33,754 nucleotides of DNA. Origin: Nostoc indistinguendum CM1-VF10. Its GTDB lineage: Bacteria; Cyanobacteriota; Cyanobacteriia; Cyanobacteriales; Nostocaceae. The stretch spans positions 1-33,754 of the forward strand of contig JAHHHS010000076.1 in assembly GCA_019359215.1 (NCBI GenBank). Reading direction: 5' to 3'. The first letter of the stretch is position 1; every line of letters begins with the position of its first letter. The position numbers were made by a program, and so were the translations under genes. The notes below the pieces were generated by a model. That model saw only the letters and a program-made list of their open reading frames with translations, ran no database searches and had not been told where the DNA came from. Shown here one piece after another: positions 7,329-16,600 of this stretch.

Positions 7329-8858
7329 ATGACTGTAGAGGAATTACTGGAACAATACGCAGCAGGAGTCTTAAACTTTAATGGTGTTGACCTTGCGGAA
7401 GCTAACCTTAGTGGGGCCAAACTCAGTGGGGTGAATCTTAGCAATGCTAATTTGAGTATAGTCAACCTGAGCGGCGCGAATTTGAGTGAAGCTAACTTGA
7501 GCAATGCCAAGCTGAATGTAGCAAGACTAAGTGGCGCGAATTTATGTAGCGCCATCTTGAACAACGCTAGTCTCAACGTCGCTAATTTGATTCGAGCGGA
7601 TCTAAGTCGCGCTCAACTTAGAGGAGCTTTATTGATTCGTGCCGAGTTAATTCGTGCTGACCTTAGTCGCGCCGACCTGTTAGAGGCTAATCTCACCAGC
7701 GCTGATCTGCGAGAAGCAACACTCCGCCAAGCGAATCTCCGCCACGCTAACTTGAGTGAGGCGGTCTTGAAAGGCGGTTCTTTGACGGGAGCCAACTTGG
7801 AAATGGCTAACTTAAATGCTAGCGACCTCAGTCGTTGTGACTTGAGCGGTGCAAATTTGCGAGACACCGAACTCAGACAAGCGAATCTCAGCCATACTAA
7901 CTTGAGCGGAGCAGATTTGAGTGGAGCAAATCTCCGGTGGGCAGATTTGAGCGGCGCAAATCTTCGGTGGGCAGATTTGAGCGGCGCAAAGTTGAGCGGG
8001 GCTACTTTAATTGGCGCAGATTTAAGCAATGCTAATTTAACGAATACAGTTTTCATCCACGCAAATTTAACTCAGGTCAAATTAATTAGGGCGGAATGGA
8101 TTGGTGCTGACTTAACACGAGCAACTTTAACAGGAGCAAAGCTTTATGCCACCTCCAGGTTTGGTTTAAAAACCGAAGGCATGATTTGTGAATGGGTTGA
8201 TCTTAGCCCCGCAGGCGATCGCTCCATTATCCAAAACTTCCATGCCGAAGACTCACGAGATTTTTTTAACGAAACACCGCCAACAATCAGAATTATTGTT
8301 GACGCAGCCCTAGAACACGAAGCCAATTTTGCTCTTGCTGGTGCTTATTATCAAATTGCTCAAGAATACCGGGGGCTGAAACAACCCCCAAGTATGGAAA
8401 GTGGGCGTCGTCGAACTGTTTTCACATTTCATCTAGATAGTGATGAAGCATTATTTCCTACTGCTTACATTGTGATTCTTCCCTTTCTAGATGCGGTATC
8501 TACCCAAAAGAATATTTCCAGAATGGTGGAAATGATTAACAATGAAGTTGTTGCAAACCAAAATTTAAAATCGCTAAAATCACCCCAAAGCGTGAAAGAA
8601 TTAAATATTATTATAGAGCAAGCGATGAGTCAGGCTACAACAATTAAACAGATGAAAAAAAATATCGAAGTAGCTGCAAAGTTAAATTTTTGTAAAGCGC
8701 CAACCCAAATAATTTTAACGAATTCCAGCGCCCACACTTTGATTGCCCATGACAATCCTCACTTTGGAAAAAAATTTATTAATCGCTCTGCTCTCAATGC
8801 TTCAGCTTATGATGATACATCTAGTGAAGCAACAAAATATATATATTGCCTTCGTTGA
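7329..8858 (+). CDS. Pentapeptide-repeat protein with an uncharacterised C-terminal domain
   Basis: The protein (509 residues from this start) begins MTVEELLEQYAAG, a common opening for cyanobacterial pentapeptide proteins. It then has a run of A(N/D)LSX pentapeptides for about 260 residues, expected to form a right-handed four-sided beta-helix. After a TGAKLYATSRFG junction the last 235 residues are not repetitive and hold EGMICEWVDLSP, an LAGAYYQIAQEYR helix and a DEALFPTAYIVILP strand. I do not recognise that domain. The frame extends up to an ATG at 7284, but AAGGGG at 7315-7320 lies eight bases before the ATG at 7329, which is preferred. The function is unknown. No signal peptide was seen. 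Confidence 0.85.
   Translation: MTVEELLEQYAAGVLNFNGVDLAEANLSGAKLSGVNLSNANLSIVNLSGANLSEANLSNAKLNVARLSGANLCSAILNNASLNVANLIRADLSRAQLRGALLIRAELIRADLSRADLLEANLTSADLREATLRQANLRHANLSEAVLKGGSLTGANLEMANLNASDLSRCDLSGANLRDTELRQANLSHTNLSGADLSGANLRWADLSGANLRWADLSGAKLSGATLIGADLSNANLTNTVFIHANLTQVKLIRAEWIGADLTRATLTGAKLYATSRFGLKTEGMICEWVDLSPAGDRSIIQNFHAEDSRDFFNETPPTIRIIVDAALEHEANFALAGAYYQIAQEYRGLKQPPSMESGRRRTVFTFHLDSDEALFPTAYIVILPFLDAVSTQKNISRMVEMINNEVVANQNLKSLKSPQSVKELNIIIEQAMSQATTIKQMKKNIEVAAKLNFCKAPTQIILTNSSAHTLIAHDNPHFGKKFINRSALNASAYDDTSSEATKYIYCLR
7911..7990 (+). repeat. 30-bp tandem duplication inside the pentapeptide region
   Basis: Units 7911-7940 and 7941-7970 and a partial third at 7971-7990 are nearly identical at DNA level; each encodes ADLSGANLRW. 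The rest of the array is far more diverged, so this is a recent in-frame expansion by two pentapeptides. Confidence 0.8.
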
Positions 8859-8902
8859 ATATGGTTATGGATTTTGTCAAAGGATTTCACAATATCAATA
8901 TT

Positions 8903-8971
8903 AGTTATTAGGCATTGGGCATGGGGCATGGAGCATTGGGCATTAGTCATTGGTCATTAGTTATTGGCCAT
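8903..8971. repeat. Degenerate heptamer repeats (GGCATTG / GTCATTA type)
   Basis: A run of units such as GGCATTGGGCATGG and GTCATTGGTCATTA fills most of the gap between the pentapeptide gene and the DUF1517 gene. It is the same repeat class as at 18504-18530, 22884-22900 and 27721-27762. Confidence 0.7.
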
Positions 8972-9020
8972 GAATTATTAAACTAATATCTAATGAAGAA
9001 AATAAAATTTGGAGGAAAGA

Positions 9021-9614
9021 ATGCGCGATACCTTTAATAGAATGATTGGTCGAACTCGCTATGTAGTCTTTCGCTTATTTCTGCACTTAGGGGGAGGTGA
9101 GGTAGCACCAATTTTGGGAGTATTAAATAGTGCAGGACGAGATGCGATCGATGCCGATGGTGATTTAGAAATTTTAGGAGAAGGATTGGTAGAAATTAGC
9201 CAAACCTTACTGCAATACGATGAATATTGGCTTTCTGCTGCTAACGAAGGTGACGTATTTTTTGATGAAGGCGAGGCAGGAGATTACGTGAATGAATTAT
9301 TTACTGACTCTGCCCAAAGATATCTCAGCGAGCCAGATTACAGTTCTGACTCTGGATTGAATGAACCTTTATCTATACCTGTAACCCGCAATGTCATTGT
9401 GATGCTAACAGTAGCTTATGAAGGAGAAGTACTAGAGCTAGAAACTGATCTGTCTAACGTTCAGGCACTTAAAGAAGGATTGAAAGCATTGATAAATTTG
9501 CATTATAAACATAGATTGAAGGCAATCCAAGTACATTTTTCGCCAGCACAATTAGGCGATGAACTCACTAGCGACCAACTGTTGCAATATTATCCAGAAT
9601 TGATTCCTTTGTAA
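9021..9614 (+). CDS. DUF1517 family protein
   Basis: This 197-residue protein fits DUF1517, found in cyanobacteria and plastids. The conserved features seen are VTRNVIVMLTVAYEGE, the helix LKEGLKALINL, VHFSPAQ, and the ending LTSDQLLQYYPELIPL. The ATG at 9021 follows GGAGGA at 9011-9016, a strong ribosome site; an upstream in-frame TTG at 9009 overlaps that site and is rejected. No signal peptide or membrane segment is seen, although many DUF1517 members are membrane-anchored. Function is unknown. The lipoprotein gene starts 70 bases downstream on the same strand, so the two may be co-transcribed. Confidence 0.75.
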   Translation: MRDTFNRMIGRTRYVVFRLFLHLGGGEVAPILGVLNSAGRDAIDADGDLEILGEGLVEISQTLLQYDEYWLSAANEGDVFFDEGEAGDYVNELFTDSAQRYLSEPDYSSDSGLNEPLSIPVTRNVIVMLTVAYEGEVLELETDLSNVQALKEGLKALINLHYKHRLKAIQVHFSPAQLGDELTSDQLLQYYPELIPL

Positions 9615-9684
9615 TGTGTTGGGTAGTCCCTACTTACTACTCACATCGAGAAATTGTTAAGCTTGGAGATAGGACAATAATCCA

Positions 9685-10575
9685 ATGATCATGACCATAG
9701 TGCGTAAATTTACAGCCGTTTTTTTAGCTATGAGTTTGTGCCTGACAACAGTGGCCTGTGGGGGAGGAGAGCAAAATACTACTACCCCTCCAGCTAAGAA
9801 TGTTAGCCAAACTTCTCCTAACACCAAGCTGAGTGACGGAGAGTATCAAATACAGCAAGCTACATACGACGATGGAACTGGTGAGTACAGCCTGTTTTTA
9901 CTTAACAATAATCCCCCAACCTTTGCAACCGAAAATTTGCAAATGGCACGGTTAACTGATGATGAAATCAAGCAGGGCAAGAAAACCTATCTGAAGGTAG
10001 ACAAAGGTCAACCGATTTTATATCTGACGGAAGACTTTAAAATCGAGTACGTCCACAATGTTACCGAGAATAAAGTCAATCCTCAAACAGGACAACAAGA
10101 GACAGTTGTAGTCCGTCGAGAAAATAACTTCTGGGCACCATTTGCGGGGTCTGTAGCTGGTAGCTTGGCCGGTCAGGCAATTGGTAGTATGTTGTTTAGA
10201 CCACAGTATTATGTACCCCCTGTCTATCAATCAGGACAAGGATTAAGTGGCTTCGGTGGATACGGTGGAAGTTATGGCCAAGCAGTTCAAAGCTACCAAA
10301 GCCGCTACAATACACAACCCGCAGCCGTGAGAAATCGCACTACGTTCCGCAATACAGGGACAATTAGAAGGTCATATCCTGGTAATTCAACTGTACGTAA
10401 TGCACCGCGTAGCACTACTGGTAATAACCGCCCTTCTGGTTCTGGTTTTGGTGGTAGCACGTTGCGACCCTCTGGCAGAGCTACTTCACCCAGACGCAGT
10501 TCTGGTAGTAGTTTTGGTAGCGGACGTAGTTCAGCAACCCGCCGCTCAACTGGTTTCGGCAGCAGACGCCGTTAG
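9685..10575 (+). CDS. Lipoprotein with Gly zipper and Gly/Ser/Arg-rich tail
   Basis: The N-terminus has a lipoprotein signal (hydrophobic FLAMSLCLTT followed by lipobox VACG), so the mature protein should be lipid-anchored at Cys25. It continues with a Thr/Pro linker, a globular part (residues about 45-145) and a glycine-zipper-like hydrophobic segment (GSVAGSLAGQAIGSMLF). The rest is low-complexity, rich in Gly, Ser, Arg and Tyr and strongly basic (ending GFGSRRR). An ATG at 9691 (Met3) is an alternative start. I do not recognise the family. A surface or periplasmic scaffold role is possible but only a guess. A good hairpin terminator follows at 10629. Confidence 0.75.
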   Translation: MIMTIVRKFTAVFLAMSLCLTTVACGGGEQNTTTPPAKNVSQTSPNTKLSDGEYQIQQATYDDGTGEYSLFLLNNNPPTFATENLQMARLTDDEIKQGKKTYLKVDKGQPILYLTEDFKIEYVHNVTENKVNPQTGQQETVVVRRENNFWAPFAGSVAGSLAGQAIGSMLFRPQYYVPPVYQSGQGLSGFGGYGGSYGQAVQSYQSRYNTQPAAVRNRTTFRNTGTIRRSYPGNSTVRNAPRSTTGNNRPSGSGFGGSTLRPSGRATSPRRSSGSSFGSGRSSATRRSTGFGSRRR

Positions 10576-10628
10576 AAAATTCTAAATTCAATAAATAGAC
10601 TGCCTAAAAAGTGAAGGTAGTGTGTTGC

Positions 10629-10674
10629 ATAAAGAAGTCGGAGGCTAACAAGTTAACCCTCCGGCTTCTCTTTA
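10629..10674. terminator. Hairpin terminator between convergent genes
   Basis: ATAAAGAAGTCGGAGG pairs with CCTCCGGCTTCTCTTTAT with small mismatches, followed by an AT-rich tract. It lies 54 bases after the lipoprotein stop and 30 bases before the stop of the convergent membrane-protein gene, so it can serve both. Confidence 0.7.
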
Positions 10675-10704
10675 TATATGCAATTTGTGACGATTAATTA
10701 TGAA

Positions 10705-10983
10705 TTATTCGGTAAAATAATATGAAATACTAAATACAAATATTGCTAAGAGAACAGGAACCATTTTATTAAAGTCTATTTGCTTTTTTTGAACCATTTC
10801 TAAACAAGCCATCGGAATCATTAAAGGCCAGAAGATAGTTGTGACCAAAAACATTACAACCGATAAAAATTTATCTTCTGGAGTGGAAGCAGGATGACGT
10901 AGGGAGAATATTAACCAATTGATTAAAAAATAGCATGTCATTAACAGGTAACCAATAGTTAAAGTCAGTTGTATCTGATTCAT
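10705..10983 (-). CDS. Small membrane protein of unknown function
   Basis: From the ATG at 10983 this is a 92-residue protein with about three hydrophobic segments: TLTIGYLLMTCYFLINWLIF, VVMFLVTTIFWPLMIPM and VPVLLAIFVFSISYYF. The frame is open up to 11031, but AGGAG lies eight bases before the ATG at 10983, which therefore decides the start and leaves a 44-base gap after the permease remnant. I do not recognise the family. The FWPLMIP motif is reminiscent of small cyanobacterial integral membrane proteins. It probably sits in the plasma or thylakoid membrane. Confidence 0.7.
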   Translation of the reverse strand: MNQIQLTLTIGYLLMTCYFLINWLIFSLRHPASTPEDKFLSVVMFLVTTIFWPLMIPMACLEMVQKKQIDFNKMVPVLLAIFVFSISYYFTE

Positions 10984-11027
10984 TGTAAGTACTCCTGAAG
11001 TTATGTGAGCTTTACTATAGCCTTTCC

Positions 11028-11826
11028 TCACCCGCCGACATGAACACCAGGACGCATTTGGGGATTCTTTTCAGCCCGACGGAGTACTTCACGGGTGACC
11101 ACAGCAATATCACCCTCTCCAAACAAGATAAAACGCAGTAAGTATTGTATGGGGTTGCGCGCCAGTTTGGGGAATATCAAAAGAGCTATGCCAATTAGAA
11201 TCAAAGGGTTAGAATTGCGGGCAAAAAGTGCAGTCTGCCAGTTAGCGATCGCATCTGGGTGAGTTAAAATCTGATAGAAACCGACGCTAACGACAATGAA
11301 GTTTAATAGCAGATAAACTCCCACCAAAAAGACTGCAATACCAATTGCTTCTCGGAAACCTCTCAAGAAAACTGCGCCTAGTAATACAACTAATATCAAA
11401 GTAATTGCGATCGTCTGATTGTGAAGCCAATGAGGCGTAAGCGGATTTTCGATAATATGGGCTGTGGCATCAGCAGCTGACAAGGTAATGGTAATAATAA
11501 AGTCAGTTGCCACAAAGCCGAGTAAGCACAGCACAAGTAATTTGCCTTGCCACCAGGGGAGCAAACGCTCTAACATTGCGATCGACCCTTCACCATGAGG
11601 GCTTTCGGCAGCAATGCGCCGATAGATTGGCAATGCTCCAAAGAGCGTCAGTAAAACTAAAATCAGGGTAGCTACAGGAGAAAGAGCGCCAGCTGCCAGT
11701 GCTGCAATCCCAGGTTGATAGCCAAGAGTTGAGAAATAATCTACACCAGTCAAGCACATCACCTGCCACCAAGGATGCTGGCGATGTGGTTCTTCCTTGT
11801 GGTAAGGCCCTTCCTTTTCTTTTCGG
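11028..11826 (-). pseudogene. APC-type amino acid permease remnant, N-terminus and central part missing
   Basis: The longest start-bearing frame (from 11762) encodes 244 residues beginning MMCLTGVDYFSTLGYQPG, a characteristic early segment of a large cyanobacterial APC permease. Homology continues upstream without a start codon (EGPYHKEEP, then HPWWQV) to a stop at about 11829. After about 180 residues with roughly five membrane helices, the sequence passes from LLIFPKLA directly to NPIQYLLRFILFGEGDIAVV and a hydrophilic tail ending GVHVGG. As I remember the family, FPKLA is followed by LGLSGFETG and several more helices, and the GEGDIA segment belongs to the far C-terminus. An in-frame internal deletion of several hundred residues is inferred. 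It is unlikely to transport. Confidence 0.65.
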
Positions 11827-11828
11827 TC

Positions 11829-12245
11829 TTATTCAGGAATGCCTAAAAGTGCATATTCTTCAACTTTCTGTGCATAGCCGGTTTCCCAGTTGGTGCTAAC
11901 AACTTCCACTACCAATTTAATTGAGCGTCCCATTGTAATTACGGGTTCTCGCTCCCAAAGTGGTTCACGGTCAAGAGCAGTTTCATCAAGAACTACAACA
12001 TCAGGACGACGAGCTGTAGCTGTATCTGCAAAGGGATAAATTAAACAAGTGCGAGGAATAAACCAGGGGAGTTGTTCTGCAACAAGGTAGATCCCAACTT
12101 GGGTTGCAATGCCACTTGCCGTTTCGTGTGGCCCAGTGGGTTCCATATCAATTAGTTCTCCGTCTGCTAATTCATAGCGGGGATTATCTCGGTATTGGGA
12201 GAGAAAATTTTCAAATGTGAGGGTTTTTGGGGAGATATATGTCAT
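11829..12245 (-). pseudogene. Truncated Uma2 family (PD-(D/E)XK fold) protein
   Basis: The frame starts at ATG 12245, with AGGAG nine to ten bases upstream; the TTG at 12254 overlaps this region and is less likely. It encodes 138 residues: FENFLSQYRDNPRYELADGE, the nuclease-fold residues in RRPDVVVLDE and VVEVVSTNW, then YAQKVEEYALLGIPE and a stop. Uma2 proteins normally go on for about 50 residues after LGIPEYW. Here the last recognisable Uma2 residues are followed at once by the permease remnant, so a deletion joined the two genes. Uma2 proteins have the restriction-endonuclease fold and no firmly known role. The core residues are present, so residual activity cannot be excluded. Confidence 0.7.
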
Positions 12246-12457
12246 GAAAGCCAATCTCCTAAAGGCAAGTTATTTTGATTATAAGTTAACCGCGATCGCT
12301 CTTAGCGTCTCCCTTTAAGACAAGACTGCGACCCCATCACCGCTTTGCTTCTATGCACTTCTAATGATAGAGAACTCTTGCAAAAGTTTTTTGTGTGAAT
12401 GATCTAGTCGCTACAGTAAACCCTTAAAATCTCTAGCAGATAACTAGGTAGATTGGT

Positions 12458-12808
12458 ATGAGTGAAACGACAGAAACGATTTTCAGCAAAATCATTCGCC
12501 GGGAAATTCCCGTTGATATTGTTTATGAGGATGATTTAGCGCTGGCATTTAAAGACATCCATCCCCAAGCGCCTGTTCACATCCTTGTCATTCCCAAAAA
12601 ACCCATTCCCACATTAGCTGATGCTGAATCTCAGGATCATGCTTTGTTGGGGCATCTTTTGTTAACCGCCAAACGTGTTGCAAAAGAAGCTGGGCTGGAA
12701 AATGGTTATCGAGTTGTCATCAATAGTGGTGATGATGGTGGTCAGACAGTCTACCACTTACATCTGCATATTTTAGGAGGACGGCAGTTGAACTGGCCGC
12801 CTGGTTGA
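12458..12808 (+). CDS. HIT family nucleotide-binding protein (HinT type)
   Basis: This 116-residue protein is a full-length histidine-triad protein. It starts with TIFSKIIRREIP and the YEDD segment, has FKDIHPQAPVHILVIPK, and ends with the triad HLHLHILGG (His100, His102, His104) and the usual NWPPG terminus. HinT-type enzymes hydrolyse AMP-lysine and other purine nucleoside phosphoramidates in the cytoplasm. The ATG at 12458 agrees with homologues. recR follows about 165 bases downstream on the same strand; no terminator was found between them, so co-transcription is possible. Confidence 0.92.
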   Translation: MSETTETIFSKIIRREIPVDIVYEDDLALAFKDIHPQAPVHILVIPKKPIPTLADAESQDHALLGHLLLTAKRVAKEAGLENGYRVVINSGDDGGQTVYHLHLHILGGRQLNWPPG

Positions 12809-12974
12809 TTAAAACCATAAAACCGGATGAATTGTGTTTCTAGACGCGATTCATCACTAAATCATAAACACTGCCTTCCAAAACTCTGTAGGAATGTCAT
12901 CATAGTTAAGGTAAAAACATTTTGGAGATAAAACAACGGTTTACGCACGCCCTTTAGCACGGTTAATTGAGCAA

Positions 12975-13532
12975 TTGCAACGCCTACCGGGAGTTGGTCC
13001 TAAATCTGCCCAACGACTGGCTTTGCATATTTTAAAGCGACCAGAAGCAGAAGTAGAAGCTTTGGCGCAAGCTTTAATTGAGGCAAAAAAACAGATAGGC
13101 TTGTGTTCTGTTTGCTTTCACTTGTCTGCTGAACCTGTTTGTGAAATCTGCCGCAATGCCAACCGTGACAACAATACTATCTGTGTCGTAGCAGATCCCC
13201 GCGATGTGATTGCGCTGGAAAAAACCCGCGAGTACAAAGGCAAATATCACGTTTTGGGTGGGGTAATTTCGCCAATTGATGGAATTGGGCCAGAACAGTT
13301 GACTGTACTGGCTTTACAGCGCCGGGTGAATAAGCAAAAACCCCAAGAAGTGATTTTGGCAATTAGTCCGAGTATAGAAGGGGAGACAACAACCCTGTAT
13401 ATCGGTCAGCTATTGAAACCATTTACCAAGGTAACGCGGATTGCCTTTGGTTTGCCTGTAGGTGGTGATTTGGAGTACGCCGACGAAGTGACCCTGGCAA
13501 GGGCATTGGAAGGACGCAGGGAGCTAGATTAG
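12975..13532 (+). CDS. recR: Recombination protein RecR (start uncertain)
   Basis: RecR works with RecF/RecO to load RecA at gaps. The sequence has the helix-hairpin-helix LPGVGPKSAQRLALHIL, a four-Cys zinc finger (CSVC...CEIC), a Toprim domain (ICVVADPRDVIALE, YHVLGG, PSIEGETTTLY) and the usual C-terminus ending RALEGRRELD. The coordinates given use the first standard in-frame start, a TTG at 12975. However, the frame upstream stays open to 12915 and encodes the family N-terminus (TVYARPLARLIEQL) without ATG, GTG or TTG. A GGAG at 12924-12927 suggests initiation near 12933-12938, for example at the near-cognate ACG at 12936. Either the start is noncanonical or a start codon was lost. Confidence 0.88.
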   Translation: MQRLPGVGPKSAQRLALHILKRPEAEVEALAQALIEAKKQIGLCSVCFHLSAEPVCEICRNANRDNNTICVVADPRDVIALEKTREYKGKYHVLGGVISPIDGIGPEQLTVLALQRRVNKQKPQEVILAISPSIEGETTTLYIGQLLKPFTKVTRIAFGLPVGGDLEYADEVTLARALEGRRELD

Positions 13533-13561
13533 GCTTAATTAAGAGTTATAAACCAATACGC

Positions 13562-13590
13562 AACCCAACAAAGCCCGGAAATGTTGGGTT
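13562..13590. terminator. Hairpin between convergent recR and TPR-CHAT gene
   Basis: AACCCAACA at 13562-13570 pairs perfectly with TGTTGGGTT at 13582-13590 around an 11-base loop. It lies about 30 bases past the recR stop. This ACCCAACA hairpin is a widespread cyanobacterial intergenic element, and terminator function is inferred from position. Confidence 0.5.
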
Positions 13591-13671
13591 ACCCTGCGGG
13601 GATCTTGCTACGTTCCTCAACCTAACCTACTAATTATTATTTATAAATTATTTTGACCAAGTTTCAAAAGA

Positions 13672-16600
13672 TTAATCTGGTTTACCTGTAATCGTGAATG
13701 CTGCCCAGTAGTAAGGATGATTATAAAGATTTTTATCTGATGCCATTTTACTATTTCTATATACTTGTGTCGCTAAATAAGTTTGAATTCGTAATTCTTC
13801 AGGATGCAGATTATTCAAGATATCTTCATACCATTTTGTCAGTTCCCCAGCAGTTAGTTCTTTCAGCCATTGTGTTGCCTCAGCTAAGGCAGTAACTGCT
13901 GATTTATTAGGCTGTAATCTTCTATAGAACTCTATCATCACCAAGGCACTAGCCGAAGATTCTACACTCCAGAGAGTACTCACTACATGAGGAACACCCT
14001 GACTCACAAAACCAGTCGCTAAACTTATATATTCGCTGCTGATAGTGTGGTTGCTAGTACTTAAATTTTCACAGGCAGATAAAGTAATAAGGTTGTAACT
14101 TCCTAGATTTTGTTGGCAGATTTCATCTAGAGTCAGTCTGTCTTCACCTGTTAATTCTAATTCTGACTTTTTAGGTTCAGCTAAATTATTAGTTACACGA
14201 CCCGTAAAATGAAAGATGTTGTAATTATCAAACAAAGCATTTTCGACAATATCTTTTGTAGCTTCTGATCCCTGAATTCGTTGGATATTATTGAACATCT
14301 GACTAATAACTTCAGACTCAAGTTTGGCAAATTTAAGTGTGGGAGAACCTGTACTCTCAGGATGTTCAACACTTAGCAATAATTGATTTTGCCACTGCCA
14401 AATATCTTCAGTTATTATTGATAAACCTATTTGGGCACTAGGTAGATAAACAGCGAAATTTGACTCCACATTCGGCAATTCTTCCGATGATGGGGAAGAA
14501 AGATGGAAAAGGGTATGAATGGGCAATCTGTACAAATCACGGTGAGGAATTAAAACCAGTTGGGTGATGCCTTCGAGTTCCTGTGCAATTGTGGAAATAT
14601 TTAATATTTCATACAGTTGCAACAGCTTCTGTTCCATATCAACTCGCCAAGAATGCTGATTTTTACTTTCTTTATCTTGGGCCGTGGTGCGATATTTTTG
14701 ATATTTTTGCTCCCAATCTTCTAGCCAAGTTTCAAATTTAATTAGGCGTTGCACTGCTTCGGGTAAGGGTAATTCATTTAGAAGAATTGCATCTTCTCCT
14801 AAAGGTATTGCCCCAGTATCTTGCATGGGTGTAAATAGGAGGATCGGTGATGGCGCTTGGTCTTTGAGAATGAAGGTATGTAGGGCAACTGGACTAATAT
14901 GCCAGTAAATAATTGCTGTTGTGGGATTGAATAGTTGTTGAATCGCCCCATAATCAGGTGAGTAAATATTATCATTCCAACCAGAAAGCAGCCAGTTTAA
15001 ACAAGCATTTTTACCTTGTTCGGCAATTTCCCAAGCTTCAACTAAATCACCGGACTCTACGGCTAAATCAACTGCCAATTGATCAAAACCTGCAAATTTT
15101 AGAGCTAGCTGTTTTTTACTTTCGTCTGAGCGAGTTTCTTCACTCAATAATTGTCGCAATAAATCTGTACCGCGTTGCAGCAATTCTTGAACTTGTGTTG
15201 TTTGTCCCAAACCCATCAGCACTTTGCTTAGAGATTGTAAAAGTTCTAGGTGGAACTGGGGAAAATATTCTAGTGTCAGGGTTAACAGCGCCTGATGGTA
15301 CTCAGATGCAGCTTTGCGCCAATAATCGCGGGGATTAGTATTCTTTTTGCCTTGGTCGTAGTAAGTATTAGCGATCGCAAAATGCAATCTACCCCAACCT
15401 TCTGGGTGGGTATCTGTCCGCAGATGCTTTAACCCTTCCTCGTAGCTGGCTAATTTCCCTTCGTAGCCGCCCTGTTGTAAGGCGGTATTTGTCGCTGTTA
15501 TACTACTCGAAATCAGCAATACGTCAGCATCTACTAAATTAGCGATCGCAGTTCCCCTACCAATCCAAGCTTCCCAATAGTCTTGTTTAATTTGCAAAGC
15601 ACTGTCATAGCAGGCGATCGCTTCAGTAAATTGTTCTAAATAAAACAGTGCTACTGCCTGATTATACCAAGCTAGGTGAAAGTCGGGTTTAATGGCGATC
15701 GCTTGCCGATAGGAGGCGATCGCTTCTTGTCTACGTCCTAAGTTGTCTAAGGCTATACCCCGGTTGTACCAAGCTAAGTAGAAGTCGGCTTGAACTGAAA
15801 GGGCTTTATCCCAGGAGGCGATCGCTTCTGACCACTTTCCTAAATTAAACAGCACTACACCCCGGTCTATCCAAACTTCGTGATACTCTGGGTCAATTTC
15901 TATAGCTCTGTCGTAAGATATAATCGCCTCTGTAAATTGTTCGCCGACAGCTAGGGCTATACCACGGTGATACCAGTTTTCTTGGTCTTCTGGTTCCAAA
16001 TGTAGCGCTTGGTCATAACTAGAAATAGCTTCCCGTAGCCAACCTAACTTCAGCAGTGCCAAACCCTTGCTAGCCCAAGCTTCTTGGTAATCTGGTTTGA
16101 TTTCTATGGCTTTGTCAAAAGAAGCGATCGCTTCTTCAAAATATCCTAATTCTCCCAGAGTTCCACCCCGGTTGTACCAAGCTTTGTAGAAGTCGGGCTT
16201 CAGTTGTGTGGCGGTTTCGTAAGATGCGATCGCTTCATCAAAACGTTCTAAATGGAACAGCGTCAAGCCTCGGTTAAACCAATATTCTGAAGATTTAGGT
16301 TGAAGTTCAATAGCTTGATCGTAAGATGCGATCGCACCCAACAAATCACCTGTTTTCGCTTGCTGAAGACCTTGGTAAAACCACCCTTGAGCGTTGGTAA
16401 TCGGATTATCGCTATGTCGCTCAATAAAACCTGGGGAACTTGGGGTACTACCTTGAACAGCCAAGTTAGAAGCAAGTTGCTGGATTAAATTGGTACTTTG
16501 ATCCAACCTTACCCACAACTCATCCAGGGTATAAGCCACATTTGCTTCTAAATTCGTCAGAGTTTTATCCCAGGTTTCTTCCGAAGCAGATGTTGTTAAT

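Noticed and set aside
7613..8056. Long minus-strand open frame opposite the pentapeptide gene
   Set aside because: It is an antisense by-product of the period-15 DNA repeat; its Leu/Ala/Pro/Lys composition mirrors the pentapeptide codons.
8903..8971. Possible CRISPR array or iteron origin from short repeats
   Set aside because: The units are adjacent degenerate heptamers without spacers; they belong to the general heptamer repeat class found at many sites in the window.
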